Assembly (NCBI RefSeq): GCF_047425875.1
Contig: NZ_CP179727.1
Coordinates: forward strand, 1,922,001-1,986,000
Reading direction: 5' to 3'
Length of the DNA stretch: 64,000 bases
DNA from: Macrococcoides animalis
GTDB taxonomy: Bacteria > Bacillota > Bacilli > Staphylococcales > Staphylococcaceae
Shown here: positions 1 through 9,387 of the stretch, piece by piece
Layout: each line of letters opens with the position of its first letter
Position numbering within the stretch: position 1 is the first letter of the stretch
Program-made: the position numbers and the translations under genes
The notes under the pieces: model-generated
The model's input: the letters and a program-made list of their open reading frames with translations, nothing else
Database searches by the model: none
Told to the model about the DNA's origin: nothing

Positions 1-1
1 T

Positions 2-2227
2 TTCAAACGTATGCAAGGCTATAATGTTTTACATCCGATGGGGTGGGATGCATTTGGTTTACCTGCAGAGCAATATGCAATTGATACAGGGAATGACCCA
101 GCGGAATTCACCAAGAAAAATATTGAAACATTTAAACGTCAAATTCAAGAATTAGGTTTCAGTTATGACTGGGATCGTGAAGTGAATACCACAGACCCAG
201 AATATTATAAATGGACACAATGGATCTTTATCCAGTTATTTAACAAAGGATTAGCATATGTTGATGAAGTGGCAGTAAACTGGTGTCCGGCATTAGGCAC
301 TGTTTTATCAAACGAAGAAGTCATAGACGGTGTATCTGAACGAGGCGGACATCCAGTCATCCGTAAACCAATGCGTCAATGGGTACTTAAGATTACTGAA
401 TATGCAGATCGTTTATTAGAAGATTTAAATGAGTTAGACTGGCCGGAATCATTAAAAGACATGCAACGAAACTGGATTGGTAAATCTGAAGGTGCTGAAG
501 TGGCATTTACTGTTGAAGGTAAAGACGCAGCATTTAAAGTATTTACAACACGCCCTGATACAATTTTTGGTGCAACATATGCGGTATTATCACCTGAACA
601 CGCATTAGTTGACACAATTACTACGGATGAACAACGTGAAGCGGTTGAAGCTTATCAAGAACAAGCAAGCCGCAAGTCAGATTTAGAACGTACGGATTTA
701 GCAAAAGACAAAACGGGTGTATTTACAGGTAGTTATGCAATCAATCCATTTACAAATGAACAGATACCTATTTGGATTTCAGATTACGTATTAGCATCAT
801 ATGGCACTGGAGCAATTATGGCGGTACCGGCACATGATGAGCGTGACTATGAATTCGCAAAGCAATTCGGATTAGACATTAAAGCCGTACTTGAAGGTGG
901 CGACATTGAAAAAGAAGCGTTTACTGGAGACGGTGTTCATATTAATTCAGGAGAACTCGATGACTTAAATAAAGAAGACGGCATTGCACGTGCGATTGAA
1001 ATGCTTGAAGCAAAACAAATCGGTGAAAAGAAAATCTCTTATAAATTACGTGATTGGTTATTCTCTCGTCAACGTTATTGGGGAGAACCAATCCCTGTAA
1101 TCATTTGGGAAGATGGTTCAATGACGACAGTTCCAGAAGAAGAGCTACCATTGATGTTACCTAAAACAGATAAGATTATGCCTTCAGGTACAGGTGAATC
1201 ACCATTAGCGAACATTGATGAATTTATCAATGTTGTCGATCCTGTAACTGGCATGAAAGGCCGTCGTGAAACGAATACGATGCCACAATGGGCTGGATCT
1301 TGCTGGTATTACTTACGTTATATCGATCCACACAACACAGAAGCATTAGCGGACCCTGAGAAATTAAAATACTGGTTACCAGTAGATCTATATATCGGAG
1401 GTGCAGAACATGCAGTACTTCACTTATTATACGCACGATTCTGGCATAAAGTCCTTTATGATTTAGGCGTAGTTCCAACAAAAGAACCATTCCAAAAGTT
1501 ATTTAACCAAGGCATGATATTAGGTGAAGGTAACGAAAAAATGAGTAAGTCTAAAGGGAATGTTGTAAACCCAGATGATGTAGTTGCAAGTCACGGCGCA
1601 GATACATTACGTTTATATGAAATGTTCATGGGACCTCTTGATGCTTCAATAGCTTGGAGTACCAATGGTTTAGATGGTGCACGTCGTTTCTTAGATCGTG
1701 TATATCGTGCATTTGTAACTGAAAATGGAACTTTAAATGAAAAGGTTGTGGAAGACGCAACACCAGAACTTGAAAAGGTATACCACCAAACAGTGAAGAA
1801 AGTAACAGAGGACTATAATACTTTAGGCTTCAATACTGCAATTTCTCAAATGATGGTGTTTATAAATGAAGTGCATAAACATGATACGGTTAGCAGAGAA
1901 TATGTCGAAGGTTTTGTGAAATTATTATCACCAATCGCACCACATTTAACAGAAGAAATATGGGCTATCTTGGGTCATACTGATACAGTAACGTATGAAG
2001 CGTGGCCGACATTTGATGAAAGTAAACTTGTAGATAATGAAGTTGAAATCGTGATTCAAGTGAACGGAAAAGTGAAATTAAAAGCAAAAGTTGCTAAAGA
2101 CATGAATAAAGAAGATTTAGAAGCATTTTCACTAGCACAAGAAGCAATCAACACACTAATTGAAGGTAAAACAATCCGTAAAGTGATTGCAGTACCCAAT
2201 AAATTAGTGAACATCGTAGCGAACTAG
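2..2227 (+). CDS. leuS: Leucyl-tRNA synthetase, 5'-truncated by window edge
   Basis: Class I aminoacyl-tRNA synthetase charging tRNA-Leu in the cytoplasm. The open frame runs in from the left edge, so the methionine at 11 is internal. About 741 codons are present against roughly 805 in the family, so the N-terminal ~60 residues with the HIGH signature lie outside the window. Visible landmarks are HPMGWDAFGLPAE near the left edge, the CP1 editing domain (TTRPDTIFGATY and YGTGAIMAVPAHDERDYEF), WAGSCWYYLRY, and the catalytic loop MSKSKGN encoded near 1540-1560. The C-terminal part carries the anticodon-binding domain and ends with a VNGKVKLK-type tail region. Identity is not in doubt; only the start is missing. 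A rhodanese gene follows 8 nt later and probably shares the transcript. Confidence 0.98.
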   Translation, partial: FKRMQGYNVLHPMGWDAFGLPAEQYAIDTGNDPAEFTKKNIETFKRQIQELGFSYDWDREVNTTDPEYYKWTQWIFIQLFNKGLAYVDEVAVNWCPALGTVLSNEEVIDGVSERGGHPVIRKPMRQWVLKITEYADRLLEDLNELDWPESLKDMQRNWIGKSEGAEVAFTVEGKDAAFKVFTTRPDTIFGATYAVLSPEHALVDTITTDEQREAVEAYQEQASRKSDLERTDLAKDKTGVFTGSYAINPFTNEQIPIWISDYVLASYGTGAIMAVPAHDERDYEFAKQFGLDIKAVLEGGDIEKEAFTGDGVHINSGELDDLNKEDGIARAIEMLEAKQIGEKKISYKLRDWLFSRQRYWGEPIPVIIWEDGSMTTVPEEELPLMLPKTDKIMPSGTGESPLANIDEFINVVDPVTGMKGRRETNTMPQWAGSCWYYLRYIDPHNTEALADPEKLKYWLPVDLYIGGAEHAVLHLLYARFWHKVLYDLGVVPTKEPFQKLFNQGMILGEGNEKMSKSKGNVVNPDDVVASHGADTLRLYEMFMGPLDASIAWSTNGLDGARRFLDRVYRAFVTENGTLNEKVVEDATPELEKVYHQTVKKVTEDYNTLGFNTAISQMMVFINEVHKHDTVSREYVEGFVKLLSPIAPHLTEEIWAILGHTDTVTYEAWPTFDESKLVDNEVEIVIQVNGKVKLKAKVAKDMNKEDLEAFSLAQEAINTLIEGKTIRKVIAVPNKLVNIVAN

Positions 2228-2235
2228 GGGTTAAA

Positions 2236-2532
2236 ATGAATATTTCAACAAAAGAATTTATAGTAAAAGTTAGGAATCATGAGGATATTAATATTATAGA
2301 TGTACGTGAACAATTTGAAGTAGAACAAGGCATGTTAAAAGGGGCATTGCATATCCCGATGAATGATATACCTGAACAGTTGGCGTCTTTAAACCGTGAA
2401 AAAGTATATTATATCGTCTGTGCGCATGCCGTTAGAAGTGCCAACGTTACAGATTATCTTCTAGCAAATAACTATAAAGCTATTAATGTTGAAGGTGGCA
2501 TGGCAGTTATAGAACCGATGTTAGAAGCATAA
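2236..2532 (+). CDS. Single-domain rhodanese-like sulfurtransferase
   Basis: A 98-residue stand-alone rhodanese domain. It opens with the IIDVREQFE box (residues ~20-27), followed by GALHIPMND. The active-site loop CAHAVR has the expected Cys (C62) followed five residues later by Arg (R67), the CX4R form. Such proteins carry a cysteine persulfide and pass sulfur to acceptors; the true acceptor is unknown here. It starts 8 nt after leuS with a weak AGGGGTT ribosome site and is closed by a strong terminator, so it is probably the last gene of the leuS transcript. The ThiI in this window lacks its own rhodanese domain, so a free rhodanese could matter for sulfur relay, but that link is speculation. 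Confidence 0.9.
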   Translation: MNISTKEFIVKVRNHEDINIIDVREQFEVEQGMLKGALHIPMNDIPEQLASLNREKVYYIVCAHAVRSANVTDYLLANNYKAINVEGGMAVIEPMLEA

Positions 2533-2580
2533 AAAAAGATACAACCCAGATACTAAAATGTATCTGGGTTGTATCTTTTT
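2533..2580. terminator. Bidirectional intrinsic terminator
   Basis: A nearly perfect ~21-bp stem (arms 2533-2553 and 2560-2580) with a 6-nt loop and A-run/T-run flanks. It sits between the convergent rhodanese and flavoprotein genes and can serve both strands. Confidence 0.93.
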
Positions 2581-2594
2581 TGACTGGCTCATAT

Positions 2595-3842
2595 TTACCT
2601 ACAACTTATCCCCGCGACATAACCAGTCACGAGGGCACTGGTAATATTATATCCTCCTGTGTAACCGTGTATATCTAAAACTTCACCGCAGAAATAGAGA
2701 TTATTATGTATTTTAGATTGCATTGTTGCTGGGACAATTTCTTTAACCGAAACACCGCCACCTGTAACAAATGCTTTATCAATAGATAGTGTGCCGTTAA
2801 CGGTAAATGTAAACGCTTTTAATAAATCGATAAATATTTTTAACTTCTCCTTCTTTAAATGATGTCCACTATCTTCCAAATTGATTTCGGCACGGTCTAG
2901 CAGAAAGTGTAAGTATCTTTCTTGAACGAGTCCTCTCAAACTATTTTTTACAGATTTATCTTTATTGTCGTTAATCATTTTTTCAATGTGTTGTGTTAAT
3001 TGTCCGCTTGTCATATCAGGAAAGACGTCAATCATCATTTGAATATCTTCTTTCTTTTGGCTTCTTTGTTCGTGATAAATGAACTGAGAACAACGTAAAG
3101 CTGCTGGTCCAGATATACCAAAGTGAGTAAATAACATATCCATTTGATGTGTAATACGCGGTTTGCCATTTTTTCGAAGTACACTTAAACTAATGTTTTG
3201 TAAACTTAACCCTTGTAAAATTTTTGACTTAATAAAAGTTTCATTAGAAGTTATGGGCACTTCAGTTGGAAATAAGTCAGTAATTGTATGTCCTGCTTGC
3301 TCAGCAAATACGTATCCATCACCTGTAGAACCAGTATGTGGTACAGATTTACCCCCGGTTGCTATGATAATGTTATCAGAATAGACTGGAATATTGTCTG
3401 AAAGCATTACACCTTTAATAATATTATCTTCTATGATTAGTGATTCAACCTTAGTCGTTGTTTTGACGTCAACGTTGTTATTAATTAATTGTTGTTTTAA
3501 GGCATTAACAACATCTTTTGCGTTGTTAGATACAGGAAACATACGTCCATGATCTTCTTCTTTTAAAGCGACGCCTAGGTGTTCAAAGTATTCAATAATA
3601 GCATAATTATCAAATGTCTGAAATGCACTATATAAAAATTTTCCGTTACCAGGTAGGTGTTTAATCAGTTCTTCGTGTGTCACGTTATTAGTCACGTTAC
3701 AACGACCACCACCAGAGATTTGTAATTTACGACCGAGTTGATCTTTTTTATCAATAAGTAATACCTTTTTCTTACTTTCACTTGCACTAATTGCGGCCAT
3801 TAAGCCACTTGGGCCACCGCCAATGACAATTGTATGATACAT
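2595..3842 (-). CDS. HI0933/BaiN-family NAD(P)/FAD-dependent oxidoreductase
   Basis: Flavoprotein of about 415 residues. The N-terminal dinucleotide-binding motif VIGGGPSGLMAA begins within ten residues of the start. GGGRCNVTNN, IIATGGKSVPHTGSTGDGY and the C-terminal GGYNITSALVTG are typical of the HI0933 (YtfP/BaiN) family, which binds FAD and whose cellular substrate is mostly undefined. I chose the ATG at 3842 because GGAGG lies 8 nt upstream on the minus strand. An in-frame TTG seven codons earlier has no such site. It is convergent with the rhodanese and divergent from murJ. Predicted soluble. The exact reaction cannot be read from sequence. Confidence 0.9.
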   Translation of the reverse strand: MYHTIVIGGGPSGLMAAISASESKKKVLLIDKKDQLGRKLQISGGGRCNVTNNVTHEELIKHLPGNGKFLYSAFQTFDNYAIIEYFEHLGVALKEEDHGRMFPVSNNAKDVVNALKQQLINNNVDVKTTTKVESLIIEDNIIKGVMLSDNIPVYSDNIIIATGGKSVPHTGSTGDGYVFAEQAGHTITDLFPTEVPITSNETFIKSKILQGLSLQNISLSVLRKNGKPRITHQMDMLFTHFGISGPAALRCSQFIYHEQRSQKKEDIQMMIDVFPDMTSGQLTQHIEKMINDNKDKSVKNSLRGLVQERYLHFLLDRAEINLEDSGHHLKKEKLKIFIDLLKAFTFTVNGTLSIDKAFVTGGGVSVKEIVPATMQSKIHNNLYFCGEVLDIHGYTGGYNITSALVTGYVAGISCR

Positions 3843-3940
3843 AGTTGTTTCCTCCGTTCGCAATTATTATACAATTTATTTATGGTAAAATATATGAATT
3901 GAGTAGTTAAAAATTTATAATGGTGGTATGATAATTTACA

Positions 3941-3969
3941 TTGAAAATTTGTTATTACATATATTATAG
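3941..3969 (+). promoter_or_regulatory. Possible SigA promoter of murJ
   Basis: TTGAAA at 3941-3946 is followed by an AT-rich -10-like stretch around 3962-3969 (TATTAT/TTATAG). The spacing is 15-17 depending on the choice of -10, so the exact hexamer is uncertain. It lies 35 nt before the murJ start. Confidence 0.4.
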
Positions 3970-4003
3970 TCATACTCAAAAATAATGAGATAGGGATGAA
4001 GTT

Positions 4004-5626
4004 ATGTCACAGAGAGATTCACTCGTCAGAAGTACATTTTTACTGACCGCGAGTATATTTATTACTAAAATTTTAGGGATACTTTATATTATTCCTTTTT
4101 ACGCAATTATTGGTGGAGAAGAAAACTTAGCTCCGTATAACATGGCATATCCTCCATATGTTGTTATGCTGACAGTCGCAGCAGGAGGGATTCCTTTAGC
4201 AGTAGCTAAATATGTATCTAAGTATAATGCAATTGGAGCCTATAAAGTCAGTTATAAGTTGTATAAGTCGTCATTACTTGTAATGGGGATGACAGGTTTC
4301 TTAGGATTCGTTTTATTATATTTCTTAAGTCCCATGATTGCCGAAGCATCACTAGCAGGGTCGGAGGGCAAATGGACTGTTGAAAATATTACAGAAATTA
4401 TTCGCATTATATCATTTGCAGTATTATTTATTCCATTTCTTGCAACATGGCGCGGTATATTCCAAGGATACGACTCTATGGGGCCGACTGCTGTATCACA
4501 AGTTATTGAGCAAATTGCACGTATCTTATTCTTATTAGGTGGAACGTTTATCGTTCTCAATATTATGGATAAATCAATGTTACTTGCCAATGAAATCGCA
4601 GTATTTGCAGCTGCAATTGGGGCAGTAGCAGCCATCCTTACACTTTGGTACTACTGGAGAAAGCGAAAACCATTTATTGATCAAATGGTAGAATCAGATG
4701 AGTCTAATACTAATGTAAGTTACAGCAGCATGTACAAAGAAATATTAAAATATAGCATTCCTTTTGTAATCGTAAGTTTATGTGTACCACTATATACAAC
4801 GATTGACCAATTTACACATAACTACGCATTAGGTTTAGCTGGTGTTCCCGGTAAAATGAATGATATGTTATTGACTATATTAAATACAACCTCTAATAAA
4901 CTAGTTATGATTCCAACGTCACTTGCGGGTGGATTTGCAATTAGTTTAGTACCGTCAATAACGAGAACACATGCCTCAGGAAAAATAAAAGAGATGCACC
5001 AACAAATTAAGACAACGTTTGGTCTATTAATGTTCTTAACTGTACCAGCATCACTTGGTATAATGGTATTGTCTGCGCCTCTTTACACAGTGTTTTATAG
5101 CTACAATCCAATTGCCAATAATATTCTATTCTATTACGCACCTGTTGGGATATTACTCGCATTAGTTTCTGTTACTGCGGCAATGATGCAAGGTATTGAT
5201 AAACAGAATTTAACTGTATATATTGTTCTTATAGCACTAGTAGTGAAGTTAATTATAAATATTCCATTAATAATGGCGTTCCATACTGTTGGGGCAATCC
5301 TTGCAACAGCAATCGCAATGACGTTAAATATTGTTTGTAACTTATATGTTATTAAGAAATATGCTGGTTTTCAATATAGAACAACAGCACGTCAAATGCT
5401 CATGATTACGTTGTATAGTTTACTTATGGTATTAGCTGTACAAATTGTGTATTTGATATTGATTCAATTTTTGACAGTTTCGGATAAAATGGATGCGCTT
5501 ATTATTTTAGTGATAGGGGCTGTAGTAGGTGCGTTAGTATATGCTTCATTATCTATGAAATCAAGGTTAGCTGATCAATTTTTTGGTGCACGTATACAGT
5601 CTTTAAGAAATAGGTTGACGCGATGA
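4004..5626 (+). CDS. murJ: Lipid II flippase MurJ (YtgP type, MOP superfamily)
   Basis: Polytopic membrane protein of 540 residues with about 14 hydrophobic segments and the MATE/MOP fold pattern, annotated elsewhere as polysaccharide biosynthesis or SpoVB-like. The start MSQRDSLVRSTFLLTASIFITKILGILYIIPFY and the gene position beside leuS match the staphylococcal MurJ and B. subtilis YtgP. These move lipid-linked peptidoglycan precursor to the outer membrane face. The next gene overlaps the stop by 4 nt (ATGA), so translation is coupled. The ribosome site is weak (GATAGGGATGAAG). Function is assigned by family and position. Confidence 0.92.
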   Translation: MSQRDSLVRSTFLLTASIFITKILGILYIIPFYAIIGGEENLAPYNMAYPPYVVMLTVAAGGIPLAVAKYVSKYNAIGAYKVSYKLYKSSLLVMGMTGFLGFVLLYFLSPMIAEASLAGSEGKWTVENITEIIRIISFAVLFIPFLATWRGIFQGYDSMGPTAVSQVIEQIARILFLLGGTFIVLNIMDKSMLLANEIAVFAAAIGAVAAILTLWYYWRKRKPFIDQMVESDESNTNVSYSSMYKEILKYSIPFVIVSLCVPLYTTIDQFTHNYALGLAGVPGKMNDMLLTILNTTSNKLVMIPTSLAGGFAISLVPSITRTHASGKIKEMHQQIKTTFGLLMFLTVPASLGIMVLSAPLYTVFYSYNPIANNILFYYAPVGILLALVSVTAAMMQGIDKQNLTVYIVLIALVVKLIINIPLIMAFHTVGAILATAIAMTLNIVCNLYVIKKYAGFQYRTTARQMLMITLYSLLMVLAVQIVYLILIQFLTVSDKMDALIILVIGAVVGALVYASLSMKSRLADQFFGARIQSLRNRLTR

Positions 5627-6333
5627 GATTAGATAAATTTTTAAGTAATCATGGTGTAGGTTCAAGAAAAGAAGTAAAAGCATTGCTCAAGAAAAAAGTG
5701 ATTACAGTTAATGATTTAGTTGTTACAAAGTCAGATGTTAAAGTAAATCCTGAAATAGATACAATTATGGTTCAAGGTGAAACTATTCACTTTGAGCCAT
5801 ACGTTTATCTTATGTTGAATAAACCACACGGTGTTGTATCCAGTACACAGGATAAAGATAAAACAGTTATTGATTTGATTGATGGTCTTGATCATTATGA
5901 TTTACATCCAGTCGGTCGATTAGATAAAGATACTGAAGGATTATTAATTTTAACAAATGATGGTCAATTCTCACATGACGTTTTAAGTCCTAAGAAGCAT
6001 GTGGATAAGACGTACTTTGCAAAAATAGCTGGCGTCGTAAGTGATGACACAATTAAAACATTTTCAAAAGGTGTAACGCTAGAAGATGGTTATCACACAA
6101 TGCCTGGGGATCTTTCAGTTATCAGTGTAGATAATAATAATCAAATGAGTGAAATAAATCTTGTTATTCAAGAAGGTAAGTTCCATCAAGTAAAGCGTAT
6201 GTTTGAAGCGGTCAATATGAAAGTAACATATCTTAAGCGCATTAAAATGGGTGATCTCTGCTTAGATGAGAATTTAAAAGTTGGAGAATATAAGAAACTG
6301 ACGCAAGATGAAATAAATTTAGTAAGAAAATGA
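5623..6333 (+). CDS. RsuA-type rRNA pseudouridine synthase
   Basis: A 236-residue protein with an N-terminal S4 RNA-binding domain (MRLDKFLSNHGVGSRKEV, residues 1-50) followed by an RsuA/RluB/E/F catalytic domain. The catalytic aspartate lies in GRLDKDTEGLL (around residue 105). Family members isomerise a uridine in 16S or 23S rRNA. Which position is modified cannot be told from sequence, although the short S4-plus-catalytic form resembles RsuA (16S U516 in E. coli). Start ATG overlaps the murJ stop by 4 nt, and the murJ-pseudouridine synthase pairing is also seen in Bacillus (ytgP-ytzG). Confidence 0.92.
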   Translation: MRLDKFLSNHGVGSRKEVKALLKKKVITVNDLVVTKSDVKVNPEIDTIMVQGETIHFEPYVYLMLNKPHGVVSSTQDKDKTVIDLIDGLDHYDLHPVGRLDKDTEGLLILTNDGQFSHDVLSPKKHVDKTYFAKIAGVVSDDTIKTFSKGVTLEDGYHTMPGDLSVISVDNNNQMSEINLVIQEGKFHQVKRMFEAVNMKVTYLKRIKMGDLCLDENLKVGEYKKLTQDEINLVRK

Positions 6334-6341
6334 ATTTATAT

Positions 6342-6366
6342 GTTTAGTCATATTCATCATGGGTAT
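6342..6366 (+). promoter_or_regulatory. SigB promoter of the YtxH gene
   Basis: GTTTAG at 6342-6347, a 13-nt spacer, then GGGTAT at 6361-6366. This matches the general-stress sigma factor consensus GTTTAA-N12-15-GGGTAT at 11 of 12 positions. It lies 37 nt upstream of the chosen YtxH start. Confidence 0.82.
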
Positions 6367-6402
6367 AATTACAGTACAAATCAAAAGAAGAGGTGTTTTA
6401 TA

Positions 6403-6846
6403 ATGGCTAACAACAATCAAACAGGTTTATTAAAAGCAGCATTAGTAATCGGAGGTACTGCAGTAGCAGCATTCTTATCAAAAAAAGAAAACAGAGATAA
6501 AGTTTTAGATGAGTATAATAAAGCGAAACAAGATCCTAAAGCGTATGCAGATACTGCAAAAGAAAAAGCAGCGAACTTACAACAAGTTGCTAAAGAAGAA
6601 ATCAATAAAGCGAAAGAAGATCCAAATGCTTACAAAGCAAACTTATCTTCTAAAGTACAAGAAAAAGCAGCACCATTAAAAGAAAAAGCAGCACCGATCG
6701 CTGAAAAATTTGGTAAAAAAGATGGTTCAATCGAAGAGGAAAAACAAAACTTCGATGACGAAGGTGGCGCTAATAACATCCATATCGTTACGGATAAAGA
6801 TGTAGCGAATAACAATCCTAACGCTGTTTCAAAAGACGAACTATAA
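6403..6846 (+). CDS. YtxH-domain general stress protein
   Basis: A 147-residue protein with one N-terminal hydrophobic segment (GLLKAALVIGGTAVAAFLS, residues ~7-25). A lysine/alanine-rich repetitive helical tail follows, with the repeating elements KAKQDPKAYADTAKEKAA and KAKEDPNAYKANLSSKVQEKAA. YtxH proteins are stress-induced, membrane-anchored coiled proteins of unknown mechanism. I start at 6403 because AAGAAGAGGTG precedes it. An upstream in-frame ATG at 6340 would overlap the SigB promoter and lacks a ribosome site. Monocistronic between a SigB promoter and a terminator. A second YtxH gene lies at 24670. Confidence 0.88.
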   Translation: MANNNQTGLLKAALVIGGTAVAAFLSKKENRDKVLDEYNKAKQDPKAYADTAKEKAANLQQVAKEEINKAKEDPNAYKANLSSKVQEKAAPLKEKAAPIAEKFGKKDGSIEEEKQNFDDEGGANNIHIVTDKDVANNNPNAVSKDEL

Positions 6847-6859
6847 TTTAGTGTGATTA

Positions 6860-6886
6860 AGTCAGCTGATGCTGGCTTTTTTATTT
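6860..6886 (+). terminator. Terminator after YtxH gene
   Basis: A 7-bp stem (AGTCAGC / GCTGGCT, one G-U pair) with a 4-nt loop, followed by TTTTTTA. Confidence 0.82.
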
Positions 6887-6966
6887 TGTTCATTATGACT
6901 ATTATCATTTTCAATTCCTTTATGTATCATGTAATATAGGAATATATCGCACGAGGAGGAATCAAT

Positions 6967-8379
6967 ATGTGGAGAGAAAAAGTTGCACAATATGAAGATA
7001 AGATTATTGAAGACCTTACAGGTTTATTAAATATAGAAAGTGTTCGTGATGATAGTTTAGCTGATAGTGACAATCCCGTTGGACCTGGACCACGTAAAGC
7101 TTTAGATTATATGTATGAATTAGCAAATCGTGATGGCTATGCGACAGTTGATATTGACCATATTGCTGGACGTATAGAAGCGGGTAAAGGTGAAGATATC
7201 TTTGGTGTCTTATGTCATGTTGACGTAGTACCTGCTGGTAGCGGTTGGGAATCTGACCCATTTAGTGCAGTTGTTACTGACGATAAAATTATTGCTCGTG
7301 GAACTTTAGATGATAAAGGTCCAACAATTGCTGCCTATTATGCCATTAAAATATTAGATGATATGAAAGTGGACTGGAAGAAAAAAATCCATATTATTAT
7401 TGGAACAGACGAAGAATCAGGTTGGAAATGTACAAATCGTTATTTTGAAACTGAACCAATGCCTGATTTAGGGATTGCGCCCGATGCTGACTTCCCACTC
7501 ATTCATGGAGAAAAAGGTATTACTACCTTTGATATTATTCAAAATAGTAATGAAGAAAGCGCAACTGCACCCGAAGTTGAATTAAAAGCCTTTAAGGCTG
7601 GTGAACGTTATAACATGGTGCCTGACTTTGCTGAAGCAAAAATCGAAGTAAAAGAAAAAATGGATACAGTTATCCAAGCATTTGAAGGATATTTATTAAA
7701 CAATAAATTAACAGGTAAACAATTTGTTGAGAATGGACAAATATCACTTCAAATCGAAGGTAAGTCAGTACATGGTATGGAACCATATAAAGGTGTGAAT
7801 GCAGGTCTGTACTTAGTTAATTTCTTGAATACTTTAGATTTAGATAAAAAAGCTAAATCATTTGTCAATTTCGGTGATACTTACTTATTTGATTCTCATT
7901 TCGGTGAAAAATTAGGTATGGCATTTGAATCTGAGGAAATGGGTCAATTAACAACAAATTATGGTGTCATCAGCTATACTGACGTCGACGGTGGACATTA
8001 TGGCGTTAATTTAAGATATCCTAATGGTTTTGATTTTGAAGCTGAAATTAAGAAATTTGAAGAGAAAATTGCTATTGACGGGTTTGAAATTGAAATTGAA
8101 ACACATCAAGTACCTCATTATGTTGATAAAAATGACCCATTCGTTCAAAAGTTATTAACAGCTTACCGTAACCAGACAGGTGATATGACTGAACCATACA
8201 CAATTGGTGGCGGAACATATGCTCGTAATTTAGAAAAAGGTGTAGCATTCGGAGCGATGTTTAAAGACTCTGAAGATTTAATGCACCAAAAAAATGAATA
8301 TATTAGTAAAAAACAATTATTTGATGCAACTGCAATTTATTTAGAAGCAATTCATTCTGTATGTGTAGAAGGTGAGTAA
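6967..8379 (+). CDS. pepV: Dipeptidase PepV (M20 metallopeptidase)
   Basis: 470-residue zinc dipeptidase of the PepV type. Metal-binding motifs are in order: LCHVDVVP (H84), GTLDDKGP (D115/D116), GTDEESGW (E149/E150), PDADFP (D173) and MHQKNEY near residue 440. The lid domain sits between them. PepV cleaves dipeptides with broad specificity in the cytoplasm. The start is fixed by GAGGAGGA 7 nt upstream. Its stop is followed one nucleotide later by the dat start, an arrangement conserved in staphylococci, so peptide degradation and D-amino acid supply appear co-transcribed. Confidence 0.95.
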   Translation: MWREKVAQYEDKIIEDLTGLLNIESVRDDSLADSDNPVGPGPRKALDYMYELANRDGYATVDIDHIAGRIEAGKGEDIFGVLCHVDVVPAGSGWESDPFSAVVTDDKIIARGTLDDKGPTIAAYYAIKILDDMKVDWKKKIHIIIGTDEESGWKCTNRYFETEPMPDLGIAPDADFPLIHGEKGITTFDIIQNSNEESATAPEVELKAFKAGERYNMVPDFAEAKIEVKEKMDTVIQAFEGYLLNNKLTGKQFVENGQISLQIEGKSVHGMEPYKGVNAGLYLVNFLNTLDLDKKAKSFVNFGDTYLFDSHFGEKLGMAFESEEMGQLTTNYGVISYTDVDGGHYGVNLRYPNGFDFEAEIKKFEEKIAIDGFEIEIETHQVPHYVDKNDPFVQKLLTAYRNQTGDMTEPYTIGGGTYARNLEKGVAFGAMFKDSEDLMHQKNEYISKKQLFDATAIYLEAIHSVCVEGE

Positions 8380-8380
8380 C

Positions 8381-9220
8381 ATGGTAATATTTTTAAATGG
8401 TTCGTATGTATCAAATGATGCAACAATTAGTTATAACGATCGTGGTATACAATTTGGCGATGGTATTTATGAAGTGGTTCGAGTTTATCATGGCGAATTA
8501 TTTACTGCAACAGAACACTTTGAACGTTTAGTTCGAAGTGCAGCTGAGATTGCAATAGAAACAGAATATACTACTCAAGATTATATAGATATCTGTAAAC
8601 AGTTAATTGCAAAAAACAATGTTGACAATGGTACGGTATATATTCAAGTGACGCGTGGCGATGCACCGAGAAATCATGCTTACCCAATAGACGTAAAACC
8701 CAATGTATTACTATATACCAATACATCAGAACGTCCTATGCAAGATATGCAACAAGGAATTAAAGCCATCACAGCAGAAGACTTTAGATGGCTACGTTGT
8801 GATATTAAAAGCTTAAATTTATTAGGTAACATTATGAATAAACAAAAAGCTGTGACTGCTGGTGCGAAAGAAGCAATACAAATTCGTAATGGTATTGTGA
8901 CAGAAGGTGCATCTAGTAATGTATTTATCGTTAAAGAAGGAAAAATCATTACACACCCTGCAAATAATTTCATTCTTAATGGCATTACGCGTCGTGTGAT
9001 TAAAGAAATTGCAGATGCTGAATCCATCCCGTTTGAAGAAGTTACATTCGATGAAAAAGCTTTAAAAGACGCTGATGAAGTGTTCATTTCTAGTACGTCT
9101 CTTGAAGTCATGCCTGTCGTTGAAATTGATGGAGAAAATGTTGGCCAAGGTCAAGTCGGACCAGTAACAAAGCTATTGCAAAGCAAATTTGATGAGCAAA
9201 TCATCACAAATCAAGCGTAA
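8381..9220 (+). CDS. dat: D-amino acid aminotransferase
   Basis: Fold type IV PLP enzyme that interconverts D-alanine and D-glutamate, feeding peptidoglycan synthesis. The length of 279 residues is typical. ISYNDRGIQFGDGIYE near the N-terminus and RWLRCDIKSLNLLGN, which holds the PLP lysine (about K143), are diagnostic. The C-terminal TEGASSNVF and STSLEVMPV motifs fit. I prefer ATG 8381 (MVIFLNG, aligning with staphylococcal Dat) over the GTG at 8372, because GAAGGTG is properly spaced for 8381 and overlaps the earlier codon. Operon with pepV. Confidence 0.95.
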   Translation: MVIFLNGSYVSNDATISYNDRGIQFGDGIYEVVRVYHGELFTATEHFERLVRSAAEIAIETEYTTQDYIDICKQLIAKNNVDNGTVYIQVTRGDAPRNHAYPIDVKPNVLLYTNTSERPMQDMQQGIKAITAEDFRWLRCDIKSLNLLGNIMNKQKAVTAGAKEAIQIRNGIVTEGASSNVFIVKEGKIITHPANNFILNGITRRVIKEIADAESIPFEEVTFDEKALKDADEVFISSTSLEVMPVVEIDGENVGQGQVGPVTKLLQSKFDEQIITNQA

Positions 9221-9257
9221 TTAGACGCTTATTACACATGACGTTACATTTGAACAT

Positions 9258-9297
9258 ATATTCAAGATTCAAAAGAAACTTTGACTTGAATATTTTC
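9258..9297 (+). terminator. Terminator after pepV-dat
   Basis: Two-step hairpin: ATATTCAAG pairs with CTTGAATAT, enclosing TCAAA / TTTGA around a 6-nt loop, then TTTTC. Confidence 0.75.
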
Positions 9298-9348
9298 ATA
9301 AAAGGTTATAAAATTTAAATAAGTCGTTAAAAACGTTCGAACTAAAAT

Positions 9349-9387
9349 AAGGCAAGAGATTATTCTCATTGCCTTTTCTTTTTTCTA
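9349..9387 (+). terminator. Terminator or attenuator in the ytmP leader
   Basis: AAGGCAAGAG (9349-9358) pairs with CTC-A-TTGCCTT (9365-9375), followed by a T-rich run ending about 17 nt before the ytmP start. The pepV-dat terminator already lies 60 nt upstream. This second hairpin therefore sits inside the leader of ytmP, because there is no room for a promoter after it. Confidence 0.72.
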
